From positions 62,001 to 126,000 of the forward strand of contig NZ_CAKMMP010000013.1 in the NCBI RefSeq assembly GCF_927798175.1: a stretch of 64,000 bases of DNA, read 5' to 3'. The stretch comes from Paenibacillus sp. JJ-223 (lineage in GTDB: Bacteria; Bacillota; Bacilli; Paenibacillales; Paenibacillaceae). Positions within the stretch are counted from its first letter, which is position 1, and each line of letters opens with the position of its first letter. The position numbers and the translations under genes were made by a program. Below the pieces are notes generated by a model, which worked only from the letters and a program-made list of their open reading frames with translations, was not told the DNA's origin and did no database searches. Positions 8,606-15,536 of this stretch are shown here, piece after piece.

Positions 8606-9034
8606 TTGGAAACAGTAGGAAAATGGCTTTTGGCCCTTGGGGGCGGTGCAATATCATATCTTTTCGGGGGCTGGTCCGGAGTGCTTGGCGTGCTTCTTGT
8701 ATTTGTCATCCTCGATTACGTGACCGGGATCGCGGCGGCAGCCGTTGAAGGCAAATTGAAAAGCAAAATCGGCCTTGTTGGAATTGCACGTAAGGCATTT
8801 ATTTTTACGATGGTAGCCGTAGGGCACTTGGTTGATGGCGTTCTTGGTGATGGCCATCTATTCCGTGATACTGTCGCTTTTTTCTATATAGCTAATGAGT
8901 TATTGTCGATCACTGAAAATGGCGGGAAATTAGGAGCTCCTGTCCCTTCTGTGATCAAGCAGGCAATTGAGGTCTTGAAAGGCAAGGGCGGCAATGACAA
9001 CGATAAAGGGGGCGGTACAGGTGCAAGCACGTAA
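8606..9034 (+). CDS. Phage holin (holin_4 / toxin-secretion holin family)
   Basis: 142 residues from a TTG start at 8606 with GGGGGA upstream. Holins make the membrane lesion that lets endolysin reach the wall. The protein has a first membrane segment (about 5-20), a second with the family signature LGVLLVFVILDYVTGIAAA (about 30-50), a third near residues 70-85, and a Gly/Asp/Lys-rich soluble tail. It is encoded directly upstream of and overlapping the endolysin gene. Confidence 0.88.
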   Translation: METVGKWLLALGGGAISYLFGGWSGVLGVLLVFVILDYVTGIAAAAVEGKLKSKIGLVGIARKAFIFTMVAVGHLVDGVLGDGHLFRDTVAFFYIANELLSITENGGKLGAPVPSVIKQAIEVLKGKGGNDNDKGGGTGAST

Positions 9035-10355
9035 AAGTGGCAATGTCCAAGGCATCGATGTTTCGCGATACCAAGGCAGCATCGACTGGGCCAAGGTGAA
9101 GGCAAGCGGTATGACATTTGTGTTCATCAAGGCGACCGAGGGCCAAACGTACACCGATCCAAACTTCCAAACCAACGTGAAAGGTGCGCTGGCGGCGGGC
9201 ATGCTTGTCGGAACGTATCACTTTTTCCGGGCCACATCGACCGACGGAGCCAAAGCCGAGGCTGCTCATTATGCAAAATCCCTCGAGGCGATCGGGGGAG
9301 CAAAAGCCCTGCAGCTGCCGCCTGTTATGGACTACGAGAACAACCCAGGTAACTTGACCAAGGCGCAGATCAATGTTGTGGCCAAAGCCTTCTTGACCGA
9401 GTTGGAACGCCTCACGGGGCGTAAACCTATCATTTACACAGGGAATTCGTTCGCAAGCAATTTTGACGTGGGATTGTCTGGATATGATTTGTGGATCGCA
9501 CGTTATAGCAACTCAAAGGTTCCGGACGATCAGCCTGCATGGAAGTCGTGGACCATCTGGCAATACAGCGATGTCGGCAAGGTGTCGGGTATCAGCGGGG
9601 CGGTGGATCTCAACGAGTTCAATGGATCGTTGGCTGACCTGAAGGCGAGATACGGGAAGGAGAAGGAAATGAACAATCCATTTGAGGGATACCGGATCAC
9701 CAGCCCGTTTGGTATGCGGACACATCCGGTGTCAGGGGTGAAGAAATTCCATCGGGGTATCGACCTGGTTGTAACTCCTGCAGAAGGCCCCATTCATGCA
9801 TTTGTCGGCGGCGAGGTCATGCACGCCAAAATGGGCGTGTCCGGATCCGGCTTCGGAAATTATGGTATTGTCGTGGCCATCAAAGATGACAAGGGTTGTC
9901 TGCACGTTTACGCGCATCTATCCTCGGCTGCCGTCAAGGTTGGCCAAAAGGTCAAACAGGGCGATTTGATCGGTAAGCAGGGCAGTACCGGCATCAGCAG
10001 CGGTGCACACCTGCATTACGAGGTCCGTAAGGCAGCGAGTCCACAATTTGGTTACACGGCCACGGAAGCGGGAGTCGTTGAGCCAACGAAATACCTGATT
10101 GATTACTATGGGGAGGAATTACCGATGACAGCAGATGAAAAGAAACAGATGGACGAGCTGAAGGCCACCGTGGCTGCCCAATCAAAGTGGATTCAAGCGG
10201 AGAAAGCTAAGGCCAATATGGAATGCCCCGAATGGGCGAAGACGGCCTATGAATACTACAAGGAATACATTTCGGACACCACCGGCAGTTACGACTTCTG
10301 GCGTTTGTTGGTTGTCTCTTATCGCAAAGAAAAGATAAGAAAAAAACACTTATAA
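9021..10355 (+). CDS. Bifunctional endolysin: GH25 lysozyme plus M23 endopeptidase
   Basis: Cell-wall hydrolase for host lysis. The N-terminal GH25 muramidase domain (about residues 8-215) shows GIDVSRYQG, FIKATEG and MDYEN, which supply the acidic catalytic residues. A second domain (about 220-360) is an M23 zinc peptidase with HRGID, a YAH motif and the HLHYE signature. The last 80 residues are helical with MECPEWAKTAYEYY and a basic end, probably wall-binding. GTG 9021 has AAAGGGGG 8 bases upstream and gives the N-terminus usual for GH25 lysins. ATG 8994 in the same frame is the alternative. Two catalytic domains in one lysin attack both glycan and peptide bonds. Confidence 0.88.
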   Translation: MQARKSGNVQGIDVSRYQGSIDWAKVKASGMTFVFIKATEGQTYTDPNFQTNVKGALAAGMLVGTYHFFRATSTDGAKAEAAHYAKSLEAIGGAKALQLPPVMDYENNPGNLTKAQINVVAKAFLTELERLTGRKPIIYTGNSFASNFDVGLSGYDLWIARYSNSKVPDDQPAWKSWTIWQYSDVGKVSGISGAVDLNEFNGSLADLKARYGKEKEMNNPFEGYRITSPFGMRTHPVSGVKKFHRGIDLVVTPAEGPIHAFVGGEVMHAKMGVSGSGFGNYGIVVAIKDDKGCLHVYAHLSSAAVKVGQKVKQGDLIGKQGSTGISSGAHLHYEVRKAASPQFGYTATEAGVVEPTKYLIDYYGEELPMTADEKKQMDELKATVAAQSKWIQAEKAKANMECPEWAKTAYEYYKEYISDTTGSYDFWRLLVVSYRKEKIRKKHL

Positions 10356-10502
10356 ACGAAGCGGCCTTGTTGTAAAAAAACATCTTGGACCTTTCTGATA
10401 TATTTCTATAGGATAGTTAAATATAGGGCCTTTGCTAACAGAGCAAAGCTGCCAAAAATATTAAATGATCGCTTTGACCCAATGAAATGGTAACAGTTTA
10501 AA

Positions 10503-10534
10503 CAAGCCCTGGCGACTTGAATTTACAGGGCTTG
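10503..10534. terminator. Hairpin downstream of the endolysin gene
   Basis: CAAGCCCTG / CAGGGCTTG form a perfect 9-bp stem with a 14-base loop, about 150 bases after the endolysin stop. There is no strong T-run, so termination is possible but not certain. Confidence 0.4.
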
Positions 10535-10557
10535 CAGCAAGTGCTGATTATGGACAT

Positions 10558-10611
10558 ATCAATAAACAATGTTCTTCCAGGCTAGCATTAGAAAGAACAT
10601 TGTTTATTGAT
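10558..10611. repeat. Perfect 19-bp inverted repeat next to an accessory gene
   Basis: ATCAATAAACAATGTTCTT (10558-10576) and its exact complement (10593-10611) flank a 16-base spacer. The right arm ends 2 bases before the stop codon of the minus-strand gene at 10614. It may be a bidirectional terminator, although neither side has a free T-run, or the scar of an element boundary at the end of the prophage late region. Confidence 0.6.
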
Positions 10612-10613
10612 CG

Positions 10614-11507
10614 CTAGTCAGTATCACTTATAGATTCTGACCCCCATTTGTTTAATGAATAAAGCCTGAGTTTTTTATAATGGTCAGCAGTTTTGTTATA
10701 CAAACTAACAAATTGCCTTGTGTCGAATTCACGCAAATGATCATTAACATAATTTACTAAACCAGACATTACAAAGCCAATTGAATTTTCAAGTGAAAAG
10801 CAAATCAAACGAAGTGCATATTGTGTTTTGTCAGGCCCAAATTCTCCAATAAAACTGTTGTTTTCGAAAAATATTCCAATATGTTTCTGTATTAATGGAT
10901 TACTATGCTTTGCCATACAAAGTTGTTGATATTTTTTATACTCAGCCTTGCTTATCGGATCGTAATCGATATCTAGATCGGAGGTCTGTTTCTTTATTGT
11001 TTTCTTTGTCATTTTATTAATGCTTTCTATTACATTGCTCATCGATGCTGGATCAGAGTGTTCTATCCATCTGTCTGATAATTCGTCGTCGTCTCCTAAT
11101 AATCCTAACATGTAAGATGTTTCATATAGTGAAGAAGCAATAGTAGCAGCTTGAATTGGATAACCTTTAGTTCCTATAATCAAAAGTGTGCGTAAGTCGT
11201 TAATAATTTTTATAATTAGAGTTTGGGAAACTAAGCGCGAGCTTCTGATTTTTGTTATTTCAATTTCGGGAGGAATTAAAAATGCTTCAATCACAACATT
11301 GATCGCTAGTTTGATTCCAAATACATAAGGTTCCAGATCCTTTTTGAGTGTAATTTCATTAAGATATTCTCCTTCGTCTATTGTTGGAAGGATGAAATTA
11401 TGTTTAAACTTTGCCCTTTTTACTACTCTTCGTGTGCGAGCATTGAGACCATTGTTTATACTATCCCGTTTTTTCTTATACCTGCTCTTTGATCCTATGA
11501 TTCGCAT
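10614..11507 (-). CDS. Unrecognised AT-rich accessory protein
   Basis: 297 residues from ATG 11507 (the frame runs to a TTG at 11522). I do not recognise the family with certainty. The first 30 residues are strongly basic. The middle contains helices resembling DUF5677-type proteins (about 115-150, LLIIGTKGYPIQAATIASSL), and the rest is helical with no signal peptide. Codon use is clearly more AT-rich than the phage tail or the flanking core genes, suggesting separate acquisition. It lies just past the lysis genes, a common place for lysogenic-conversion or phage-defence genes, but nothing in the sequence proves such a role. Confidence 0.6.
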   Translation of the reverse strand: MRIIGSKSRYKKKRDSINNGLNARTRRVVKRAKFKHNFILPTIDEGEYLNEITLKKDLEPYVFGIKLAINVVIEAFLIPPEIEITKIRSSRLVSQTLIIKIINDLRTLLIIGTKGYPIQAATIASSLYETSYMLGLLGDDDELSDRWIEHSDPASMSNVIESINKMTKKTIKKQTSDLDIDYDPISKAEYKKYQQLCMAKHSNPLIQKHIGIFFENNSFIGEFGPDKTQYALRLICFSLENSIGFVMSGLVNYVNDHLREFDTRQFVSLYNKTADHYKKLRLYSLNKWGSESISDTD

Positions 11508-11618
11508 TATGTAGCACACCAACTTTCAAATATAGTAAAATTATTTTAAATAATTTTCATGAGATAGAAGTAAAAAGGCGAACAAAAACATCAATGTCTC
11601 GTTAACTGGCTTAAGATT

Positions 11619-12536
11619 TCACTCTACTACTTCTCCTTCATACAACTTCCAGTTGAATTGCAATTCTTTATCACCGCGAGAATCAAGCGATGCTTTCAAC
11701 TTCACTTGATTACCCTTTTTCAAGCCGTCTTTCACAGTTTTATTTTTTAATTCAACAATGAATGTATATGGCATCATGTCTTTCTTTTCCGTACTTATGG
11801 TTAGCCAATCTTCCCCGTTATAGTTTTCACCGCCATACACAACAAGGCTATCTCCGATCGCATCTAAATCAGCAATGGTTCCTGACCAAGTTACAATCTT
11901 CTTAGCCATAAAGGTATCCCATGTGGATGATTTTTGGTCCTTTTGTAACTCAAAATATGCTTCAACTGTTGGTAAGAAATCAGCATCACTTTCTATTAAT
12001 TCCGCGACTTTCTTTTGCTCATCAGAAGCATAGAGTGTTTCTACCGTTAAGGCTTTACCTGATTCTAATATTTTCACAAAATTATCAGCATTATCTTGGC
12101 CTTTTTTAATCAATATATAGATATTTTTAACTGCATATGAATTCAAATTTGGATTATGGTACTTTGCTGCATTTTCATCTTTTTCAAATTCGATAATGTC
12201 CGCTTCATCTGATCTTAATGCTTTTACTAAGCCTTCAGATCCCTTGAATTTTTCTGTTACATCTTTAGCTTCACTTGAAATTAAACCGGAATCTTTCAAC
12301 CAAGTATAAGCATTATCCGCTGTATAATCTTCAGATGAAACGTTTTGTGAATCTGTCTCAGTCTCAGTTGGTTTAGTTTCAATAGAAGCTTTAACTTCAG
12401 TTTCTTTTTGGGTGGCTGTCTTAGTTGCAGGAGCAGTCGTTTCACCTGTTTTACCGTTTTGGCTACCAAAGATACCACCTACCACAATCACAACAACAAG
12501 CCAAAACCACCATTTTTTATAAATAGGCTTTTTCAA
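11619..12536 (-). CDS. Membrane-anchored extracellular protein with C-terminal beta domain
   Basis: 305 residues from TTG 12536, chosen because AGGAGG lies 7 bases upstream. The frame continues upstream but without a ribosome site. The N-terminus is KKPIYKKWWFWLVVVIVVGG, one membrane helix with a positive inside end. A Thr/Glu/Lys-rich linker (about 35-75) leads to a helical domain and a C-terminal beta domain (about 225-305) with WSGTIADLD and a KKGNQVKLKASLDSRGDKEL segment that looks like an OB-type fold. It is probably anchored in the membrane facing outward. Its upstream region is shared with the gene at 13902-14234. Function unknown. Confidence 0.65.
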   Translation of the reverse strand: MKKPIYKKWWFWLVVVIVVGGIFGSQNGKTGETTAPATKTATQKETEVKASIETKPTETETDSQNVSSEDYTADNAYTWLKDSGLISSEAKDVTEKFKGSEGLVKALRSDEADIIEFEKDENAAKYHNPNLNSYAVKNIYILIKKGQDNADNFVKILESGKALTVETLYASDEQKKVAELIESDADFLPTVEAYFELQKDQKSSTWDTFMAKKIVTWSGTIADLDAIGDSLVVYGGENYNGEDWLTISTEKKDMMPYTFIVELKNKTVKDGLKKGNQVKLKASLDSRGDKELQFNWKLYEGEVVE

Positions 12537-12576
12537 TCTTCTTCCTCCTGATATAGTAATAATTAACAACAGGATA

Positions 12577-12630
12577 TAGTCTATCAGACATAGGTATATT
12601 TTTCTATACAAATGTTTGATGTGGAAATGT
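12577..12630. repeat. Upstream repeat, copy A
   Basis: A stretch of about 54 bases closely matching 14267-14318: both contain TAGTCTATCAGA, then an imperfect inverted repeat (ATAGGTATATTTTTCTAT here), then AAATGTT and ATGTGGAA. Each copy lies just upstream of a minus-strand gene. It probably carries the promoter or leader. Confidence 0.6.
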
Positions 12631-12703
12631 GAAGACCTATAGAGGACATATGCTTGCCGATGCATACGGACAATGGACGCAGGACTAGGACAAAATGATT
12701 GTG

Positions 12704-12733
12704 AAAAAACTTCCCCTGAAAATTCAGGGGAAG
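12704..12733 (-). terminator. Terminator of the secreted-protein gene
   Basis: On the minus strand CTTCCCCTGAA / TTCAGGGGAAG form an 11-bp stem with a 2-base gap, followed by TTTTTTC. It lies just after the stop of the gene at 12752-13216. Confidence 0.8.
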
Positions 12734-12751
12734 CCTTATACCTTGCTGTGA

Positions 12752-13216
12752 TCAATATTTTGTAAATTGAATTGTGTAAGGTTGGTTGTAGTTGTTAATA
12801 CCGTTATCCATGATTCTAAAGTAAACCTTCTCACCAGGTTTAGCACTCATACCAATTGCCTCGGCGTATCCAGGCCCATTCCAGTTATCCGTTTTAATGA
12901 ACTCTATTCCACCGCTTGCATTCATTTTATAAACAATCATAACAATATCGAAATTAGGTGGAGGGGTAGCAATGACGCCAAATGTGATTACAGAAGATCC
13001 ATTTGTATTGTCCACAAGATAATAATCATTATCACTCATGCTGTCTAAATACTGTGTAGCGCTGAATCCAGAAGTTGGACTAATACTTGTATACATTACT
13101 TCCGCGGTTTCAGGAGTATCTGCCCAACCCGTTGCTGCAAAAGCAGAACTTGACCCGAAAGCCATCAAACATGCCGTTGCCATAACAGATAAAGAGAATT
13201 TTTTTAATCTTTTCAT
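12752..13216 (-). CDS. Small secreted protein, possible pre-peptidase C-terminal-like domain
   Basis: 154 residues from ATG 13216 with GGGAGG 8 bases upstream. It has a clear signal peptide: KRLKK, hydrophobic stretch, and AFAATG as likely cleavage site near residue 28. The mature part of about 125 residues is beta-rich, with DSMSDNDYYLVDN and PGEKVYFRIMDNG. This resembles the jelly-roll pre-peptidase C-terminal domains of secreted bacterial proteins, although such domains usually accompany a peptidase and here stand alone. It is divergent from the small plus-strand gene at 13431. Confidence 0.7.
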   Translation of the reverse strand: MKRLKKFSLSVMATACLMAFGSSSAFAATGWADTPETAEVMYTSISPTSGFSATQYLDSMSDNDYYLVDNTNGSSVITFGVIATPPPNFDIVMIVYKMNASGGIEFIKTDNWNGPGYAEAIGMSAKPGEKVYFRIMDNGINNYNQPYTIQFTKY

Positions 13217-13297
13217 ATTCAAACCTCCCAAATATACTAGAATCAATGAAATAAGGACTCTGGATAGATGCTTATTTGAAATATGGAGAGATAAATT

Positions 13298-13313
13298 ATG
13301 GTCGGCCGACCAT
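13298..13313. promoter_or_regulatory. Perfect 16-bp palindrome between divergent genes
   Basis: ATGGTCGGCCGACCAT is its own reverse complement, a GC-rich block in AT-rich DNA, between the starts of the minus gene (13216) and the plus gene (13431). Its location suits an operator, but no protein is known to bind it. Confidence 0.45.
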
Positions 13314-13430
13314 GGATAAATATACCATATTTTATCGTTATTTGTATATAGTTTTGTGTAAAATAGTGGGATTTGTTATACTGATTGTAATATTGGAGAT
13401 ATCTTTATATGTTAGGTGGCCCAAGAGTAT

Positions 13431-13658
13431 ATGAATAATACATATCGTAAATTAGAAACAGACACAGACTTTTTTGTCGCAGCTTTATCCCAGACTCGTG
13501 TATCCGTTTGGATAGTTCTACAGGATCGAGAGGAGATTATGGACTATGGTGGGGTAGTCGAAGCTTACAGTAATGTATCCGTAAAAATTGCGGGGAGTAG
13601 GTATTTTAGAGATAAGTTTGAGTTTAGGGTGCAAGTAAAAGGGACCACTTCAACATAA
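13431..13658 (+). CDS. Small protein of unknown function, with decayed paralogue nearby
   Basis: 75 residues from ATG 13431 (GTG 13416 is also in frame). I do not recognise the family. The protein starts MNNTYRKLETDTDFFVAAL and is beta-rich towards the basic C-terminus, with no signal peptide. A diverged, truncated copy of its first 22 codons lies at 14302-14391. A better ribosome-site match (GGAG about 8 bases upstream) would instead serve an ATG near 13409 that encodes only MLGGPRVYE before a stop overlapping ATG 13431. The gene may therefore be translationally coupled to a leader peptide or be frameshifted near its start. It ends inside a bidirectional terminator. Confidence 0.55.
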   Translation: MNNTYRKLETDTDFFVAALSQTRVSVWIVLQDREEIMDYGGVVEAYSNVSVKIAGSRYFRDKFEFRVQVKGTTST

Positions 13659-13677
13659 TATGACTGAGGGTCCCTTT
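13638..13677. terminator. Bidirectional terminator between convergent small genes
   Basis: AAAGGGACC (13638-13646) pairs with GGTCCCTTT (13669-13677), with T-rich sequence after it on the plus side and a run of T on the minus side. The left arm lies within the coding end of the plus gene. Confidence 0.7.
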
Positions 13678-13683
13678 ATATTT

Positions 13684-13764
13684 TTATTTCCGAATAGTCT
13701 TTACTAGTGCAATCACGCTTATGATTAGGGCGGCAATTCCGATTATTAAAGTCAATATCTCCAT
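13684..13764 (-). CDS. 26-residue hydrophobic peptide, candidate type I toxin
   Basis: Starting at ATG 13764 behind GGAGGAATATC, the frame encodes MEILTLIIGIAALIISVIAL followed by VKTIRK and a stop. This is a single membrane helix with a basic tail, the standard design of short type I toxins and holin-like peptides in Firmicutes. Upstream on the minus strand is a TTGGTATTAAAT-like promoter element and a leader in which TAGAGCTAA pairs with TTAGCTCTA. The mRNA would run convergently into the gene at 13431-13658. No antisense antitoxin promoter could be identified with confidence, so the toxin role is inferred from size and composition. Confidence 0.5.
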   Translation of the reverse strand: MEILTLIIGIAALIISVIALVKTIRK

Positions 13765-13789
13765 GATATTCCTCCGGTTTAAACTGTCT

Positions 13790-13840
13790 TAGAGCTAATA
13801 TGTAAAGAGAAGGCGACCCGTAAGCCTTTAGCTCTATTAT
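13790..13840 (-). promoter_or_regulatory. Structured leader upstream of the 26-residue peptide
   Basis: On the minus strand TAGAGCTAA and TTAGCTCTA (9 bp) enclose a second stem AAGGC / GCCTT. The fold lies between a likely promoter (TTGGTATTAAAT) and the GGAGG ribosome site, so it would form the 5' end of the peptide mRNA. Confidence 0.45.
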
Positions 13841-13901
13841 TTAATACCAAGGTCATCCTTCACTGAATTCTGCAGAAGCTGAGGGGCTCCTTTTTATCTT
13901 A

Positions 13902-14234
13902 TTACTTATCATTAAACAGATTTACAAGTTCTGCTAATGCTACGAATCCCCCACCAGTACACAATATTGCACCAAATAATGAACCGAGAATAGTATTGAG
14001 TGCCCCTTTAGATTTACCGTAGTGATGTCCGCAATGAGGGCAAACGATTGCTGATGTTGAAATAGTGTTGCCACAGGAGTGACATCGTTCTAGCTTCCGA
14101 TTAAATCGCCCCATGATCAATCTAAAGATATTGAGAAAAAATGCAATTAGACATACCAAACCAAATATGAATAAACAGGCTGTGATGAGACCGGCGATAA
14201 CCAAAACTGAGTAATACGCCATATTATCAAACAT
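13902..14234 (-). CDS. Membrane zinc-ribbon protein (paralogue 1)
   Basis: 110 residues from ATG 14234 with GGAGGAA upstream. The order is an N-terminal hydrophobic stretch (about 8-40, perhaps two helices), a basic linker, a zinc ribbon with CHSCG and CPHCG separated by 13 residues (about 51-69), and a C-terminal hydrophobic segment (about 80-105). Such proteins are small membrane proteins with a cytoplasmic zinc ribbon, and no biochemical role is known. The gene at 14405-14740 has the same architecture, so the two are duplicates. Confidence 0.65.
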   Translation of the reverse strand: MFDNMAYYSVLVIAGLITACLFIFGLVCLIAFFLNIFRLIMGRFNRKLERCHSCGNTISTSAIVCPHCGHHYGKSKGALNTILGSLFGAILCTGGGFVALAELVNLFNDK

Positions 14235-14266
14235 TCCATTCCTCCGGTTATGTAGTTAATCCAGTG

Positions 14267-14318
14267 TAGTCTATCAGAAACAGGAATATTTTCCTGTAAA
14301 AATGTTAGAATGTGGAAT
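14267..14318. repeat. Upstream repeat, copy B
   Basis: Matches 12577-12630. Here the inner inverted repeat is perfect (ACAGGAA / TTCCTGT around ATAT). At the second paired position copy A has T-A and copy B has C-G, a compensating change. The copy overlaps the start of the decayed plus-strand gene. Confidence 0.6.
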
Positions 14319-14391
14319 TTTAAATACATATCGAGTATTGCAAACAGGTGTAGAATTCTTTGTCGCTGCAGTATCTTAGGTTCATGTATAA
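14302..14391 (+). pseudogene. Decayed paralogue of the gene at 13431-13658
   Basis: From ATG 14302 the translation is MLECGILNTYRVLQTGVEFF then VAAVS and TAG. Against NTYRKLETDTDFFVAALSQT of the intact gene most positions match or are conservative. The TAG stands where the paralogue has CAG (Gln). Similarity continues for about four more codons to a second stop and then ends near the next gene. This is a nonsense-truncated copy. Confidence 0.6.
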
Positions 14392-14404
14392 CCCGCTTGC
14401 TACA

Positions 14405-14740
14405 CTACTTATTCAAAAATTCTTCAATAAAAATTTCTATTCCTTTCAAGCCTGCGTAAGAGAACATAACACCTCCAAATACCCCACCTACAATTAAGGC
14501 AGAAGGACTGGTCGCACCTTCTGGGTAATGCTGACCACAACTAGGGCAAATTAAAGCAGAGCTAGATATTCGCTTACCACAGGTATCGCATGATCTTGTT
14601 TTTGAAAACTGTTTTGTGATTTTAAAGTAAATGGTTCTAACAACCAAAACCCATGAAAACAATCCACCAAGAAGGAATGCAAGTACTACGGCCCCCGCTA
14701 TTACCATTTCAAAATATCCGTTTACATCCTTGAGCATCAT
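14405..14740 (-). CDS. Membrane zinc-ribbon protein (paralogue 2)
   Basis: 111 residues from ATG 14740 (a second Met follows). It has the same plan as the gene at 13902-14234: hydrophobic N-terminus (about 10-40), zinc ribbon CDTCG and CPSCG (about 52-70), then a hydrophobic C-terminal segment with a Gly-rich turn. The two proteins share a clear ribbon-flanking pattern (ISSSALICPSCGQHY here, ISTSAIVCPHCGHHY there). This points to a tandem duplication. Function unknown. Confidence 0.65.
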   Translation of the reverse strand: MMLKDVNGYFEMVIAGAVVLAFLLGGLFSWVLVVRTIYFKITKQFSKTRSCDTCGKRISSSALICPSCGQHYPEGATSPSALIVGGVFGGVMFSYAGLKGIEIFIEEFLNK

Positions 14741-14798
14741 TTCCCCCTATGATCAAGAATCTCAATCCATATAAATTATATAATAATCTTATAAATAA

Positions 14799-14831
14799 AA
14801 AAACTCCACTGGCATAAGCCAATAGAGCAAC
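14799..14831 (-). terminator. Terminator of the ligase-SRAP operon
   Basis: On the minus strand CTCTATTGGC / GCCAGTGGAG (10 bp, two G-T pairs) with loop TTAT is followed by TTTTTTT, 10 bases after the SRAP stop codon. Confidence 0.8.
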
Positions 14832-14840
14832 TTAATGATA

Positions 14841-15509
14841 TTAACCGACCTCTTTGATCAATTCCCCGTTATTATTCCGCACATTCCCTACTGCAAAATC
14901 CACCTTGTATGCACGCATTTCATCGGCAGGATACGGCCTGAGAAGCCCCAAGACGCTATCTTTATCTGAATCCTTGTTTAGCCACTCTGACTCATCCTCT
15001 GGACGCAAGATAACCGGCATGCGGTTGTGGATGTCCGCCATAAGGCTGTTCGGTTCGGTTGTAATAATAGCGCATGTGCTCAGCTTGTTCCCGTCCGGAT
15101 CTGTCCAGGTATCATAGAGGCCGGCAAGCGAGAAAATCGATTCGTCTTTCATCAGGATACGCATTGGCTGCTTTCCGGATCCAACCTTTTTCCACTCATA
15201 GAAACCTGAGCATGGAACAATGCACCGTTTGGAACTAATCAGGCGTCTGAAAGCCGGCTTTTCTGCAAGTGTCTCAGCTCGAGCATTGATCATCTTGTTT
15301 CCAATTTTTTGATCATCGGCCCAGGACGGTACGAGGCCCCAGCGAAGGTAACCCAACCTATTACCGTTGCTGCTCCCTATGATCGTCGGAATGTATTGCA
15401 TGGGTGCTGCATTGTAGTTTGGCTTGTACTCAAATCCATCGGTTATGGCCGCCATGTAACGGTCCATGATTTCCTCTATGGGGTCTATGATCGTAAACCT
15501 ACCACACAT
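14841..15509 (-). CDS. SRAP domain protein (YedK/HMCES family abasic-site protein)
   Basis: 222 residues, a normal length. SRAP proteins crosslink to abasic sites in single-stranded DNA through Cys2 and protect them during replication. The protein starts MCGRFTI, so Cys2 is exposed once Met is removed. NAAPMQ, GLVPSWA, NARAETLAEKPAFR, RCIVPCSGFYEWKK and the HNRMPVIL motif are all present. GGAGGTG lies upstream of ATG 15509. It is the second gene of an operon, 27 bases after the DNA ligase, and faces the LexA-regulated operon. Confidence 0.92.
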   Translation of the reverse strand: MCGRFTIIDPIEEIMDRYMAAITDGFEYKPNYNAAPMQYIPTIIGSSNGNRLGYLRWGLVPSWADDQKIGNKMINARAETLAEKPAFRRLISSKRCIVPCSGFYEWKKVGSGKQPMRILMKDESIFSLAGLYDTWTDPDGNKLSTCAIITTEPNSLMADIHNRMPVILRPEDESEWLNKDSDKDSVLGLLRPYPADEMRAYKVDFAVGNVRNNNGELIKEVG

Positions 15510-15536
15510 ATGAATGCACCTCCTGCAAATCTTTAA

